The notes under the pieces were generated by a model that saw only the letters and a program-made list of their open reading frames with translations, was not told where the DNA came from and ran no database searches. Below, in pieces: positions 12,256-24,242 of a stretch of 64,000 nucleotides of DNA. The DNA is taken from NCBI GenBank assembly GCA_947579605.1, contig OX388305.1, positions 20,721,542 through 20,785,541 on the forward strand. The letters run 5' to 3'. This DNA comes from Athripsodes cinereus. Its lineage: Eukaryota; Arthropoda; Insecta; Trichoptera; Leptoceridae. Position 1 is the stretch's first letter. Each line of letters opens with the position of its first letter. The position numbers and the translations under genes were made by a program.

Positions 12256-13419
12256 AAGTAATGTTTAGAATATGTAGTTTAAATTTTTTTTAATGAATAA
12301 CCGGATTTGGGCACAACGCGCAGATGACAATTAGATATCTCATTTCTTCCGATTTGAGATTGCACAATGTTACATTGTGTGAACATCATTTATGTAGTTC
12401 TCCAATCTTAGATAATAAATACCTACTCTTATTGAAAATTGTAGAATATCACAAATAAGGCATTAACACATCTCTTAAACACACCTTTTGTAATGTCTTA
12501 TATTTTTAATAGCACTGAGAAGATAACTTGCCAGCTATTATTTATATGTATGCAGTTAGTCTACTTGTTACTTGAGGGAGATACGATGATGTACCTATGT
12601 AATTATGTTGGATGATTATTTCGGCGCCGTTTAGTGGAGAATCTATCTCAAAGACAATGGTATAAAAAAACTTATATTCACCATTCAAGTTTTGTCTAGA
12701 GATCACAGAAGATTTGAAGTAGTGAGCTTCATATTTTAAGAATAGTTTTGAATCGATTGAGTAACTTTTAAATGTATGTATTTGCTCATGCATCGTTTTC
12801 AATATTCTGATATGCTTTTATAAAAACGTTTTGAAAAAACCTGTCAGGCCTATGGAATACTTTTTGATAGAAAAAACAAGTGTATTATTATCATAAAAAA
12901 ATCAGTAGTATATCTGTTTATTATAATAAAAAGAATCAAAATATACAAAATATACATTTCTTAATATCCACACTTTTTTACCAACCACGATGTATATTAT
13001 TTTAATTTTGTGTATATTATATATAGCTATACGAAATAATTTTTCATCACTTTTTGCTTTTACATCAAATGCCTACAATGCCTCAAACTTTTTGAAATAT
13101 TTCAGTGATTGATGAGCGGAAAAGCTTTATTTAACAAACAAAGAAAAACACGGTAAGCCTCGGTTGAGAATGTACAATAGTTTCATTTTATTAGAAAATC
13201 AACTAAGTGAGTAGATTATATTGCATTTAATTGTATTTTTCATTAAATGCTGACAGACAGTAGTTTATCATTAATGAATACATCCAGAAATATAATAAAA
13301 AGTACTCACAATTAGTGATATATTTGTCTGAGAAAATTAAATCAGGTCCATGCTATATTTATTACAAAGTGACCATAGTAAAGTATTCAGTCATACATAC
13401 AAACATACATAGGTACATC
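12256..13419. other. AT-rich region, no gene seen
   Basis: No supported gene. A 40-bp piece near 12612-12650 (TCGGCGCCGTTTAGTGGAGA then TCTATCTC) resembles, in inverted orientation, the segment at 15820-15860, so both probably belong to one dispersed repeat. The minus-strand frame 12542-12802 overlaps this repeat and has no motif. Confidence 0.5.
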
Positions 13420-13570
13420 TTCTTCCCCTTGTCCTAGTTGGGTCGGGGTCCCATTACGCCTAGGTACCTCCTCCAGAGATCCCTGTCTACCGCTGCTTCC
13501 AGGACCTCTGGCCACTCCAAACCAAGCCTTTTGACACACAAGTTGAACACATGCCCATGCCTGTATTCAG
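13420..13570 (-). pseudogene. C-terminal fragment of a LINE reverse transcriptase
   Basis: On the minus strand the reading ends LGLEWPEVLEAAVDRDLWR, then RYLGVMGPRPN and a stop at about 13434. It resembles the last residues of insect non-LTR ORF2 proteins, where a W-R-x pattern follows an AxDR motif. The fragment is only about 45 codons, more GC-rich than its surroundings, with a sharp change of composition at both ends. The subfamily differs from the other tails in this window. Confidence 0.45.
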
Positions 13571-13689
13571 TCATTTGACATTTATTTTCACTATATTTGT
13601 TGTTATTCTGTTCTAATTTCTGTGTAATGGATTTGTGTTGTATCTTGTTTATTTTTTTATGCATTACTGTTATGTAGGTATATTAATAT

Positions 13690-13770
13690 TATTTATAACA
13701 TGTAGGTATATGTCTTTATGATAAGTAAATGGCCTATGCCGTAAATTATGTATAAATAAATAAATTAATA
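13690..13770 (+). repeat. Retroposon 3' tail (TAAA type)
   Basis: AATGGCCTATGCCGTAAATT followed by ATGTATAAATAAATAAATT. Same core and tail as at 22187 in the same orientation, and as at 2605, 10614, 37697 and 61585 in the opposite orientation. Confidence 0.55.
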
Positions 13771-16689
13771 TGCTAATGTGATTTTCTTTGCATTTTTAAA
13801 ATAATTTGTTAAAGTTATTATATTATTATAAACACGTCTATATGAAATATTTGCTTTCATAACTCCCAGACGTTTATTAATTTCAATGAGATAATTAAGC
13901 CGAAAAACAAATATATATCTACAAAACATTAATGTTTTCCTATGCATAAAATAAGCTAACAATCCAATAGCGAGCGTTCTCAAACTTAATTTAAAGTTGT
14001 TTTTGAAATATATTGTATCTAAATATTGTTATTTTAATATTTATTTTAATATTCTTCATATCAAAGGCTTTTATAGACTTCATTGTATAAATACCTACTT
14101 AAATAAATGAGTACAAAATTGGGTTAATTAGAAAGCTCGCCCTGCTATGACCTAGCCCTCTGTATATTTATTGTATTTGATGTTGTCATGTATTTATATG
14201 AAAAATTGCTTGAACGTAATCAATGTAAAGTAATAAATAAAAAAATAAAAACTTTCAAAAAATTAAAATAGTGATCCATGTTGCTTATTCAATTACATTT
14301 CTTTACAAACATATGACTTTTATAGAGTATTTTCATGTCGTTAATTTCCTAAAAATATTATATCTACTCCTTATTAAGAAGTGGAGACCGTTTTTTATTT
14401 ATCTTTTCAGAATAACATAATTGTCAAAACTATTTAGAGCTGTGGTTTTCAATTTATTATTAAAATTACTTTGTCTTCTTATAACATATAATATGGAGGT
14501 TATAAAATTTTCGATTTACCTAAGTAGGTAACGCACAATTAAAAAATATATCTTACAGTTACTTTAGTCGTTTTTTTTTTACCAAATTATGCCACATGAT
14601 CTTCAACTCATTAAAAAGGTGATAGGTATTTCAAAAGAACTTTTAATACCTACTGACTTATACACGTTTCTTGAATTTTGAAAACGAACACTATTCCTTT
14701 TAATGTGTCTAATTTTATTCTTTAAATCTAATTAAAAAACATTTAATTCCATTTGTCCTCGTCTTCATAGTTTTCCGTTACGGCGAATACTGAATAATTC
14801 ATTTCATTTGGCGTATTCACGAGTACTACATTTAGAAACGATTAAACATAATAAAGTTTCATAGAAAATCAAAATAATATTTCTGAAATATTTTTAAAAT
14901 TTAATAATAATTTTTATTTGGCTTACCATTGACCACTTCTTTTGGAACCACAAATAGTTTTTTTTTTTTACTTTCAGAACGATGTGCACCAATTTTGTTT
15001 GATTTTTGTATCATATTTCTAACACTTTGAAATGTGATTGATTGAAAAAATGGTGTGTTACGAAAGTTTATGGAAAACTCATTCGTTCATACCAAAATGG
15101 GGTAGACTTTGGACTTACTGCAAGTAATAAACTTACAAATAGTTCCTCTCCTTGCCCTTCCTCTAATTCCTGAAGGCATTTCACTACCATAACATACTTT
15201 ACATTAAATAAATTGTTTTTTTTTTTATTATACCTATTAATAACTGTGAGTGGGCTTATAATTATATTATAAGATACTTATGTAGGTACCAAAAGTAGGT
15301 CCTAATTACACATTAATAGGCAGGTAGGTATATAGATATATATTACCTATGGTATTAGTTTACTAAGTAATCGAATTAGTTTACTCGTACAGATGATAAA
15401 CCATGTTCATCTTTATAGCTACGGTAATTATTTTACGCGTATACTAATATAAATTATACCTACATAAGCAATATTACTCAATTATGTTACGTTATAATAT
15501 GTTTTGATTAAATAGAATTACATATATGTAATGTATAAGACACGAAGTAGTGTGATGTATTTACTTGTTCAAAAAATTATATTACATGAATAGTAGAGTT
15601 TTTAAAACACAAGATGTGCTCAAATTTGAGGGAATCAATTAGCTTTGTTATAGGTTCTGTGTATTTATAAATAAAATAATTGTTTTTGTGAAAATGTATA
15701 TTATTTTATTTATTAATAAACATTTTAAACGTGTTAAATAATATTTAATAAAAGTAAGTAGGTCGATAACAGGAGCAATTTGAAGACATCGCTCTTCCAA
15801 CATAGTTTCCCTCGCCCATGAGATGGATGCTCCATTAAACGGCGCCGGATAAATTATCTAAAATATATACATAGGTACATGGGATAGATAGGTTGGGGAC
15901 CATAATTTTATTTTATCTACACGCCCTTGATCCTGTCATATTATCCTATTGTTGTCATTACAGTCATTACTTGTCGCTTGGTATTTAACACTCAGTATCT
16001 ATACTCACAAAGTGCGAATAAGTAGAATTTTTTTTGGCGGACTAACAAAATATTTCACGATATCAAAAAGTGAATTTAGTGACTCTTCAAATCCTTCGGC
16101 CTTCAAATCACAATCCATTCAACATCGAAGAACACAGGCAGGGATAAGTAACAAATTCCGTTTTCTACTTCCTCAATGATGATTAACTTAATACATTTGG
16201 TATAACATCCATTCCAGTACATTTTTATTCATTTTCGATTAACTTTTTTTTTTGCGATTTGTGTTATGACGTCATGCCTAAGACATAATATTTAACACGA
16301 AATCAAATATTTTTCCCCGTGAATGTATGAGTATTTCTTAAAATTTCGTATAAAAAATAATATCTTAGAATAGGTATATTAGATTTGGTGGAAATAAAAA
16401 CTCACATTTTTATACATATTTTATTTTTTACTTGCAGGATGCTTTTTATCAGTATTAGTTTACTCTCTATGATATACCTACGGATGAGCCGTAAACACTA
16501 GTGAAAACTTATTTTTTTTCTATTGTATTCCATTGGGTCGAATGATTTTTGATTGCTGTTTTATGTCTTGTATGATGCTGAAATATGAGTAAAGGGACCG
16601 GAAAAGTTTATAAAGCATCTAAGGAAACCATCATTGTTTTGCTTTATGACACAAAACAAAAACCCATTCATACATTTTCCTAAAGCAAT
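13771..16689. other. AT-rich region, no gene seen
   Basis: No gene recognised. It holds a possible LINE 3' tail ending in an A-rich AAATAAAAAAATAAAAA run near 14232-14250. At 15820-15860 there is a GGCGCCG-containing repeat piece shared with 12612-12650. The frame 15949-16179 has no familiar domain. TAGGTA motifs are frequent around 15280-15340. Confidence 0.5.
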
Positions 16690-16930
16690 TTGTCAAAACA
16701 AATTTTCGCCGCCAGTTTTTGATGGTCGGTCATTATACTTACGTCCGCAGCGTGCCATCCGTCTTTTTTAGCAGTCGCTTATTCGTCCTGCCTGGCCGGA
16801 TAAATTGGGAGTCTATTAAAATATAAGCACACTTCATTTTTTATTACACTTTGTCCGTCGTCGAAATTAATTTACAGCGCTTCTATCATTTTTTATTTCA
16901 CTCGTCCGTCGACAGGCTGAATGATAAAAC
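16690..16930. other. Local GC-richer, CpG-containing segment
   Basis: Compared with the AT-rich surroundings this segment is richer in G, C and CpG. It repeats a TCCGTC word three times (near 16758, 16854 and 16905). No open frame, terminal repeats or RNA gene could be defined. It could be regulatory DNA, an old repeat or an exon fragment; nothing in the sequence decides between these. Confidence 0.3.
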
Positions 16931-17411
16931 CATGACGATGCAGGATATAAAATTGTTTTATCAATTTTACACAAACTGAAATATAGTCATCATACTATAA
17001 TTATAAAATGCTTAATTATATCTACTCGTGTACCTATGCCATATATCTACGTACACCATATCTCTTAGAAGATAAGCGGAAATAATCATAGTCCACATAC
17101 TCACTTCTTTTCCTGGACGCGCTTTTTCATCCATAACATTCACACAATTTCTCTCACTTGGTCTACTGTTCAATGGTCTTACCACGTGTACATAATATAT
17201 TTACATATAGATATAAACGCCCTGTTTTAAGGAACACCTTACCTAACAGACATACCAATATATATTTTTTTGTAACTTTGTATTTGTTCATTCCATATAC
17301 AACTGCAAATTACCTTAGCTGATTTACACATCTTATTGAACGTAAATGAATACCAAATAAATAACAATGTACTCCAAAGAGTTGAAAAAAAAAATACCGA
17401 GTTCATATTGA

Positions 17412-17437
17412 TCTCTCTCTCTCTCTCTCTCTCTCTC
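17412..17437 (+). repeat. (TC)13 microsatellite
   Basis: Thirteen uninterrupted TC dinucleotides. A frame on either strand across it yields only Ser-Leu or Arg-Glu repeats, so the frames at 17239-17490 and 17336-17569 are microsatellite artefacts. Confidence 0.95.
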
Positions 17438-17569
17438 GATCCACGAACGATCCACAGCTTACCTATACCTAAACAATCTATTCCTCGCATAGATTGTCAG
17501 GGTATTCTCGGCATGGGCGCCCTCTATGATTTGCTCCCTCGACCACCACTTTTATTTTTTCTTGTATAA

Positions 17570-18619
17570 ACTTTTCGTGATGCACAGTTTGTCCAGTCCA
17601 TGGTCGCGTCTTCATGAAATTGTCAAATTGTCTTCATGAAAAACAGGTGCCTCCTTCCTTCGTTTCTGTAAAGAACTTCTTCATTTGAGATGTGGTTGAC
17701 TTACATAGACTAAATACATAGATCTTTAAACTTGATAAAGTTACGAAAAAAAAATGATGAGGCTTATATCTAGCAGTGAAAAGATAAGTGCTTATTATCA
17801 TGAAATAATTATTATCACGCAATAAAAATATTGAAGTCTTGTAGGCACAAAAATGGCATAGCAATGTAAAAATCAGTAACAATACTTAGTAGCGTATTGG
17901 TAACATAACATTTCAATTGTTTGATTTTGTATCAATCTGTAGTAGGTACAGAATAATATAATACAATATATTGTTATATTATTTTCATTCAATTTATCCT
18001 TTTACTGATGGATATAAAGGTACGTAGTATTTATTGTAGTTCTCTTACACGATATTATTGTTATTGGCATATTTATTCAATGGATTCTGTTATAATAACA
18101 ATGAGAGAAGGGACATGAAAGGCTGTTTATTTATATTATTATGGAGTGATAAAACCTAAGGGTGGAATAACTGTAATAATAATATATCTTTGAGAAAGCA
18201 CCAGGTTAGCAGGTATGTAGGTTCTTATATGTTCACCAAAGAATATTATTGTTTACAGTAAGTATACCTACGTGTGAAAGTGATGTAACGAAAATTTAAT
18301 TTTGATATTCGTGAATGTGAATGAGTGTGAGAGATACAGTGATGATATATGATTTCTGCATGTTATTATGTTATCTAATTATAATATATCATAGGTAACG
18401 GAATTTGTCGTCATTGTGAAGACTAGAAGACTCCTATCCTATCGTACTTAGAGTAGGTACGTATTTGCAAGGGTACCTACCGTTACCATTCCACCACTAC
18501 TATCATTGAAATTTCTCTCGCATCTATTCAATAGGTATGTTTAATACATCGAGCAAGTTGTGGATTTTGTGACAATAAAAGTTAAGACGTTCAGAATGAG
18601 TACCGTTTAAAGTTATATT
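17570..18619. other. AT-rich region, no gene seen
   Basis: No coding sequence, RNA gene or paired terminal repeats recognised. The minus-strand frame 17634-17882 has low complexity and no motif. Confidence 0.5.
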
Positions 18620-18698
18620 CACAAAAACCATCCCAGTTCCCATTCATAAAAACACAAAAACCATCCCAGTTCCCATTCATAAAAACACAAAAACCATA
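18620..18698 (+). repeat. 33-bp tandem repeat, about 2.4 copies
   Basis: The unit beginning CACAAAAACCATCCCAGTTC starts at 18620, 18653 and 18686. The first two copies are identical and the third is partial. Identical copies suggest a recent duplication. Confidence 0.9.
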
Positions 18699-18699
18699 C

Positions 18700-18790
18700 A
18701 TAGGTCGCTGGTTCAAATCCGGCTCAAAGGACCATCATGAAACTGTAGAGATGGGTTAAAATAAATACACAGCTTTTGCCACCCTTGATA
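18700..18790 (+). repeat. tRNA-derived SINE fragment (B box)
   Basis: GCTGGTTCAAATCCGGCTC contains a good pol III B box (GGTTCAAATCC) and is followed by a non-tRNA body (CATCATGAAACTGTAGAGAT). No A box is present upstream; the tandem repeat abuts instead. It is read as the 3' part of a tRNA-derived SINE, not a tRNA gene. Confidence 0.4.
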
Positions 18791-19621
18791 AATGCCGACT
18801 TTTTTATTCTAATCAAATAAAAATCAAGTGATGGCACCGCCTAGGGTTGCCATATTAATAAATTATACCAAATATTGGCAAACTACTTTTTTGTGTTTAA
18901 GCAAATTAAAACAACGTTTATTCATTATTTATTCATTTCGAAAGTTGTGAGCTATTCATTAATGATTTTTTTGTAATTTGGATATAATTCTATTAATTTT
19001 GATATTATTTTTTGTGCCAAAAACATCTTTGGTAAATGAAGTATCATTACTGAATCATTAATTTATTGAATGTTTGTTTTATTAACAAATATTAATTTCG
19101 CATGATTGACTGTTTGATCCTATAAATATGGTAAAAATAATAACCAATAAACTAAAATATTAAAAGTAGGTAGGTACGTATCTTTCTATTTCATTAAATT
19201 TTGAATATGCCTATGAGTGGTTAATGTATTTCATAGCAAAATTTTTCACTTATGGATAAAAGGTTGGAACAGTTTTGTTTTTTGATATGTGTTGGATTTC
19301 TGGTTATTTTGTTTAATTTCTGTTGAGTTACATACTATGTTCGATTAATATTTTTTTTGCAATGTTCGCTTTGATTCTCTAAATTACGAATGTCAAAAAA
19401 ATGTTACATCTCTAGTGGTTGTAGGTACATAAGTTCACGAATCTTCCCTTAACCGAGATCAATCGTTTTATTTATGAGTTTCCTGAAACTTAATAGTTTT
19501 ATTGGATCAATTTATTATATAGGTAGCTGCCTAAGAGAAAAATAAAACAATCTCAACATAGTATGAAAAGATATGCTAGCAGATTTCATCCAATTAGTCA
19601 GTTTTTTTTATATTTACTATT

Positions 19622-19800
19622 GTACCTACTATACACTCACGCCGTATTCCAAATAGGGTAGACAGAGAGTACGGAACGCCATATAGATTTAACCCTCAAT
19701 ACCTACTTATTTTGTTTCTTCCACATTCATTCAATTTCTCATAAAAGATTCCGATTTTTCTTATATATCACGTGGCCACTCTTGACAATTTGATAAATTT
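19622..19800 (-). pseudogene. LINE tail, family A, degraded copy
   Basis: Starts with CACTCACGCCGTATTCCAAA TAGGGTAG, and then AGAGTACGGAACGCC. Read on the minus strand this is the degenerate C-terminus (…SVL.AYPTWDTA, stop) of the non-LTR element better preserved at 24263-24754. It continues through the relic of the VDQILK segment (ACTCTTGACAATTTGATAAA). It carries several substitutions and is not open. Confidence 0.6.
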
Positions 19801-19922
19801 ATTTATTTATTTTATTACATAACAATTAAAACAGATAAATCGATACCCACTCACTCGGATCTCATCAACGGTGACAGGATGCGATTCATCACCTCGTGTA
19901 TTGTTATTATAAATACAATATT

Positions 19923-20100
19923 TTACCTACTATACTAATCCCTCACGCCGTGTCCCAAAGGGTAGTCAGAGAGAACAGAACGCTATATTGATCTATTTTT
20001 ACACGATTCTTTCGTTTCCTATACATTCATCCAATTTCTCATAAATATACCTACACCAATTCCTCTTATTCAACACTCCTATTTAACACTTTCACCAGTA
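19923..20100 (-). pseudogene. LINE tail, family A, degraded copy
   Basis: A second copy only about 130 bp downstream, in the same orientation: CCCTCACGCCGTGTCCCAAA, GGGTAGTCAGAGAGAACAGA and then the cysteine/tryptophan-coding tail in decayed form. Two neighbouring copies in tandem orientation suggest either local duplication or a favoured insertion area. Confidence 0.6.
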
Positions 20101-20171
20101 GGTATAACACTACATAGAGATTGAGCTATTCCCAAACTATGATATTATTATTATACTTATTATGGGTAGAT

Positions 20172-20191
20172 GTAGGTAGGTACCTACCTAC
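20172..20191. repeat. Perfect 20-bp palindrome GTAGGTAGGTACCTACCTAC
   Basis: The sequence equals its own reverse complement over 20 bases. The TAGGTA/TACCTA word is scattered through the whole window at unusual frequency. The function is unknown; it may simply be a genome-wide word preference. Confidence 0.8.
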
Positions 20192-20227
20192 TTACGCAAA
20201 GAAACACATATATAAAATAAACTATTA

Positions 20228-20366
20228 ACATTTATAAATGTAACTCCCAGACCCAGGACAATTGAAAAAAAGCGTTCTTCATTTTGCCCTGACCGGGAAT
20301 TGAACCCGGGACCTCGTGATTTAAAGGCAAGAGCGCAATCTCCGTGCCAGACCAGCCGCTTGAAAC
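20228..20366 (-). repeat. tRNA-derived SINE, full-looking copy
   Basis: On the minus strand, an A-box-like TGGTCTGGCACGGAG is followed about 40 bp later by a B box in CCCGGGTTCAATTCCCGG, whose T-arm stem (CCGGG/CCCGG) is perfect. The expected tRNA acceptor stem does not pair, so this is a SINE head rather than a tRNA gene. The body (ATGAAGAACGC, a T-run, CAATTGTCCTGGGTCTGGGA) is shared with 22508-22645. Transcription would be by RNA polymerase III, with mobilisation by a LINE; this follows from the family and was not observed. Confidence 0.65.
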
Positions 20367-22186
20367 AAAAATATACCTACCATTTAAAGTTCATATTGTT
20401 CACCGAGCATAAAAAACGTTTTTTAATCTAAAACGACCACAAAAAATAAGAATTATGGCTTTCATCGTCTATGTAGGTATGTGGTTGGAAAATATCTCTG
20501 GAGATATAAATCATACATTATATATATGACCCACGCATAAACTATTGCCATTGTCTAATTTAATGAATGAAAATATGAACTAACATTTTATGAATAAAAC
20601 ATATACGATTTTTAATTGTTAGTACCTACTGAAAAATATCTAATATATATATTATTATGAAAATACATATTTTCTAAACATTTATTAATGCGCATTTTTC
20701 AAAGTTCAGGTTTCAAATATATACGTATGTGAAGCGATATACATGGTTTGGAAAACATAGGTATACATTAGTCTTGAAAGTAGCAATGGACAAAGATATT
20801 TGAAAATTCAAATTGAAACATTGATCTAACTAGAAAAACAGAAAAGATGTAGGTATCTATGTTGAAACAACGATGTTTCGAATTTAAGAGAAATCTGAAG
20901 AGAATTTTAATTTTTATTTGAGTACAGTTTCTTCGTGAGAGATGGGTTTATGGAAGGAAAAAAAATGTGTATTTCAATAAAATATATACATTGTTATTCA
21001 AAAAATTTAAATGAAACAAAATTAATAGTAGATAATGCCACCGCAGACTATGAATTTGCGAAACGGCTTTCGAAAGTTTCCGCTCTCATTGTCAGGAAAA
21101 TGGAAAATATAAATTGAAGAGTTATTATATAGGTACGTACATATTTATGTGACAGGTAAAGAAACAATAAAAACGTTAACTTTCCCCATATGAGATAAGC
21201 TGGAGTAATATGTATTTAAATTAGTCTAAGATGATTCGTAAGTATCAGAATACCTTTTTTGTTTCGTAGTAGAGGGAGTTTGCACAATTTGTTGACAATT
21301 TCAACATACACCTAAACGCAGAAGAGTTGTATGTTAAGTAGGTAATATTCTTAATTAGTAACATTTTTAAAAAAGAGCATTTTCAATAAAAGATTTATAC
21401 TTTTGTTCAATAGGTTTCCGAGCATCCGTAAGTCAATCTGGAAGTAATTTCACACTAAGTCGATAAAAAAAGAATATGCCGTATTTTTTGAAAGGTCAAT
21501 TTATTTCTAATATAATACCCTTTTTGTCTGAGACCCTAATCTTCAGTTTACTTATAATAAGTTTCGAAAAAAACTTACAAGTTCAAAAGAGTTCGATAAT
21601 TGTATTGAATTCTTAGACAAATAAAACGGCCATCTCTAGTCTGTAAATAAAGATTTTCTGACGCTATTTTTCTTATAAGGTTAATGTTAAAACTTTTTTG
21701 GATGAACTTTTCACATTGATCATTTTGAATTTAGTAAAAGTTGGTAGGTATATTATTAATACATTTTCAATTAAATAGTGGGTTTTTTTTAATATTTGCT
21801 AATGAAATAATTCACATACGAGTATAATTATGCCATACAACATTTATACTCGTATTTAAACAATGATTTGGTAATTGAATTAAAGTAGGTACATTACAAT
21901 AATTTTCACTATTATTTAATTATTCTATTCTTCTCAGTCTTTCAATCATTAGGTATATTATTATAATGAAAAATGTATGTTTGGTTGGTAAATACCATAT
22001 GCCTGAGATAATTATAAATATATTCCTGTATATTTTATTTGTTAATATAGTACCTACTAATGTTACTAACCTAAGTTACCTAGTTATGTTTACTGGTCTC
22101 TTGTTTTTTTATTTATTGATTTTTATCATTTGTAATTGAAGACTGTATAATTGTCTTGTTTATGTTGAATGTTAAAAGGCGTACCT
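20367..22186. other. AT-rich region, no gene seen
   Basis: No recognised gene. The forward frame 20935-21117 has no known motif. No terminal repeats were detected. Confidence 0.5.
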
Positions 22187-22222
22187 AGCTGTATATGCCA
22201 TAAACAAATAAATAAATAAATA
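22187..22222 (+). repeat. Retroposon 3' tail (TAAA type)
   Basis: GCTGTATATGCCATAAACAA followed by (ATAA)n. Same core plus tail as the copy at 13690-13770. Confidence 0.5.
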
Positions 22223-22507
22223 ATCCAGTATCAAATATCAGGAAAAGGTCAACCTCAGAAAAGAAAGGCTGATTTTTTTTCCTATCGCCAGTAGAAGGTA
22301 AGTGAGGTTAGGTACCTACTTCATAAAAACATAAACGAAAGAATTTGGAAGAAGCCAATATCCAACAATAAAGAAAAAATTAAAAAGAAAAATATAAATA
22401 AGACAGTTGGCACATATCGAGTAAGTCCCAAACTAAGAAATGAACCTTGTATTATGACTACTAACGCAACAAGACATACTCGTATGTAGAATGCACTATG
22501 CACATAT

Positions 22508-22645
22508 TATAGATACACGTAACACCCAGATCCGGGACAATTTGAAAAAGGTCATTCTTCATGTTTCCCTGACCGGTAATTGAATTCGAGACGTTGTGAT
22601 TCAAATATAAAAGCGTCACCTCCGCGTAACACCACCGTCTACCAA
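22508..22645 (-). repeat. tRNA-derived SINE, second copy
   Basis: Minus-strand reading shares with 20228-20366 the B-box region (degenerate here: CGAATTCAATTACCGG), GGTCAGGGAAACATGAAGAA and the 3' body TTGTCCCGGATCTGGGTGTT. The A-box area is more diverged. Two copies 2 kb apart in the same orientation define a family in this genome. Confidence 0.6.
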
Positions 22646-23751
22646 GAATACTGAATCAAGAAACTGCACACAGAGCGAGTTCATCGTAATTTTGCGGCAT
22701 CTCCTAACAAACTCTGCACATGTTATTGTGATTTTTCTCGTGTAAAGTAAAGTACTATTTTGTTTTTTTCAAAATACATTAAAATTAACTGTACGTAATT
22801 TAAAATTGTTACTTTTTTATAGAATCATAAGATTCTACACAAATTTTGAAAGAAAAAACAATCAACAAATCAGTGTAATTTTCACATTTTTTTTTATTGT
22901 CTCGACTTACAATGTCAATGTCAATTGTATCAACACAAATTTGTTCGTTCACCTCAATAAGTATTTTTTTATTCGATACTCTATATATACTACAATACAT
23001 GTTTGTGTAGATTCGAATATCCTTTTAGTTACTACTTACTACTAAAAGAAGTATGTCGAAATAAAAATATGTAGAGTATATTATGTAAATTTTGTAAAAA
23101 TCTGTTCAAAGCATTCGTATCTCGTGTCAGATTGTAAGCCTGAGGCTGAAAGAAATGAGGTATAAGAATCTGTAAAAATATATCGTATCATTATGTTCAA
23201 CAAGAAATTATTATTAGGTATTATTTTACATATATAAACATCGTCATGTAGCAAAATCGTATTATTATTATTTACTACTACTTATGAACAAATATTCGTG
23301 TTTGTTTACGTTGTTTTTGTTTTCTTTTATGGATGAAGAATACTTCAAATGTTCATAACGTATTTTGATGTAGCACTTAATATTTTTTAATAACTATCTG
23401 TTATAATTTTTCATATACAATTGTAATAAAACTTAATATCTTAAACAAAAGAAAATTTCAACGATTTGAAAAAATAAATAAATCAAATGATTACTATGAG
23501 CTTCTGCGGTTTCTACTAGAATTTTTTCACCGCGAAAATTTGACAATACTTTTTATATGAAACCGAACGGAAACTTTTTAAGGTTAAACTATTAACGTTA
23601 TTTATGTGTGTAATAAATTGAAAATCGAATATATTTATTTTGAGCAACATTTACCTAAATTCTAATAATTTGCGTTTAAATTACGCTCGTGATATGTGAG
23701 AAATTTTATCATATATTTTTTCCCAATAATTCATCAAAAAACTTGCGAGTA
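22646..23751. other. AT-rich region, no gene seen
   Basis: Overlapping frames on both strands at 22806-23045 are Asn/Ile/Phe-rich and mirror each other, as expected of AT-rich noncoding DNA. Nothing else was recognised up to the Harbinger boundary. Confidence 0.5.
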
Positions 23752-24013
23752 TAAGGCTCGTATTCTAAAACAACACTGTGAAGTCACATAGTCCAAGTGA
23801 TCACTGTGCGTGGAAATTTGTATTCTAAAACATTACTTGACTGGCGTTGGTAACTATGCATTATTTTAGAAACGTCAAAAGCCAAGTGTGGTCGAGAGGT
23901 GTTTTAACATATGCGTAGTCTAGCTGCTGTCATTATCAACACGTTTTTTTGCTATAATATTTTGTTAATGAACATTATGAAGTATAATTTACTCCATTTA
24001 TAATAAAAAAAAT

Positions 24014-24240
24014 ATGCCTCATTACGAAAGTGAAGACGTATTTGATGAGCGCGTGAACGAAATTATTGATAAACCACGATATATTTGTCTCGTCGCCTTG
24101 TGAAAGAGCGGCAAAATCTATTCACAAACTATAATGGTTCTTCTGGACATTGATCTTCCAATAAACCATTCATCTTTTGAGATGAATCGTAGCAGCGAAT
24201 GCTTAGCTTTTAGACGAGCATTTGGTCTACAAATTTTTCT
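24014..24240 (+). pseudogene. HARBI1-like transposase N-terminal remnant
   Basis: An ATG at 24014 opens MPHYESEDVFDERVNEIID; after a frame change the reading continues PRYICRRLVKERQNLFTNYN. An arginine-rich stretch followed by RQN-x-F-x-x-Y is a recurrent N-terminal pattern of Harbinger transposases. A further segment (NRSSECLAF, LQIFL) recalls the region before the DDE domain. The gene is then cut off by the LINE insertion at 24243. The catalytic residues are absent. The assignment relies on the element context (TAA flanks, TIRs, opposite-strand Myb-like fragment) as much as on the weak sequence match. Confidence 0.5.
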
Positions 24241-24242
24241 TA

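Noticed and set aside
17239..17569. Frames on both strands crossing the (TC)n run
   Set aside because: Both are generated by the microsatellite and contain its dipeptide repeats.
22806..23045. Overlapping frames on both strands
   Set aside because: Mirror-image AT-rich frames with low complexity; no coding signal.
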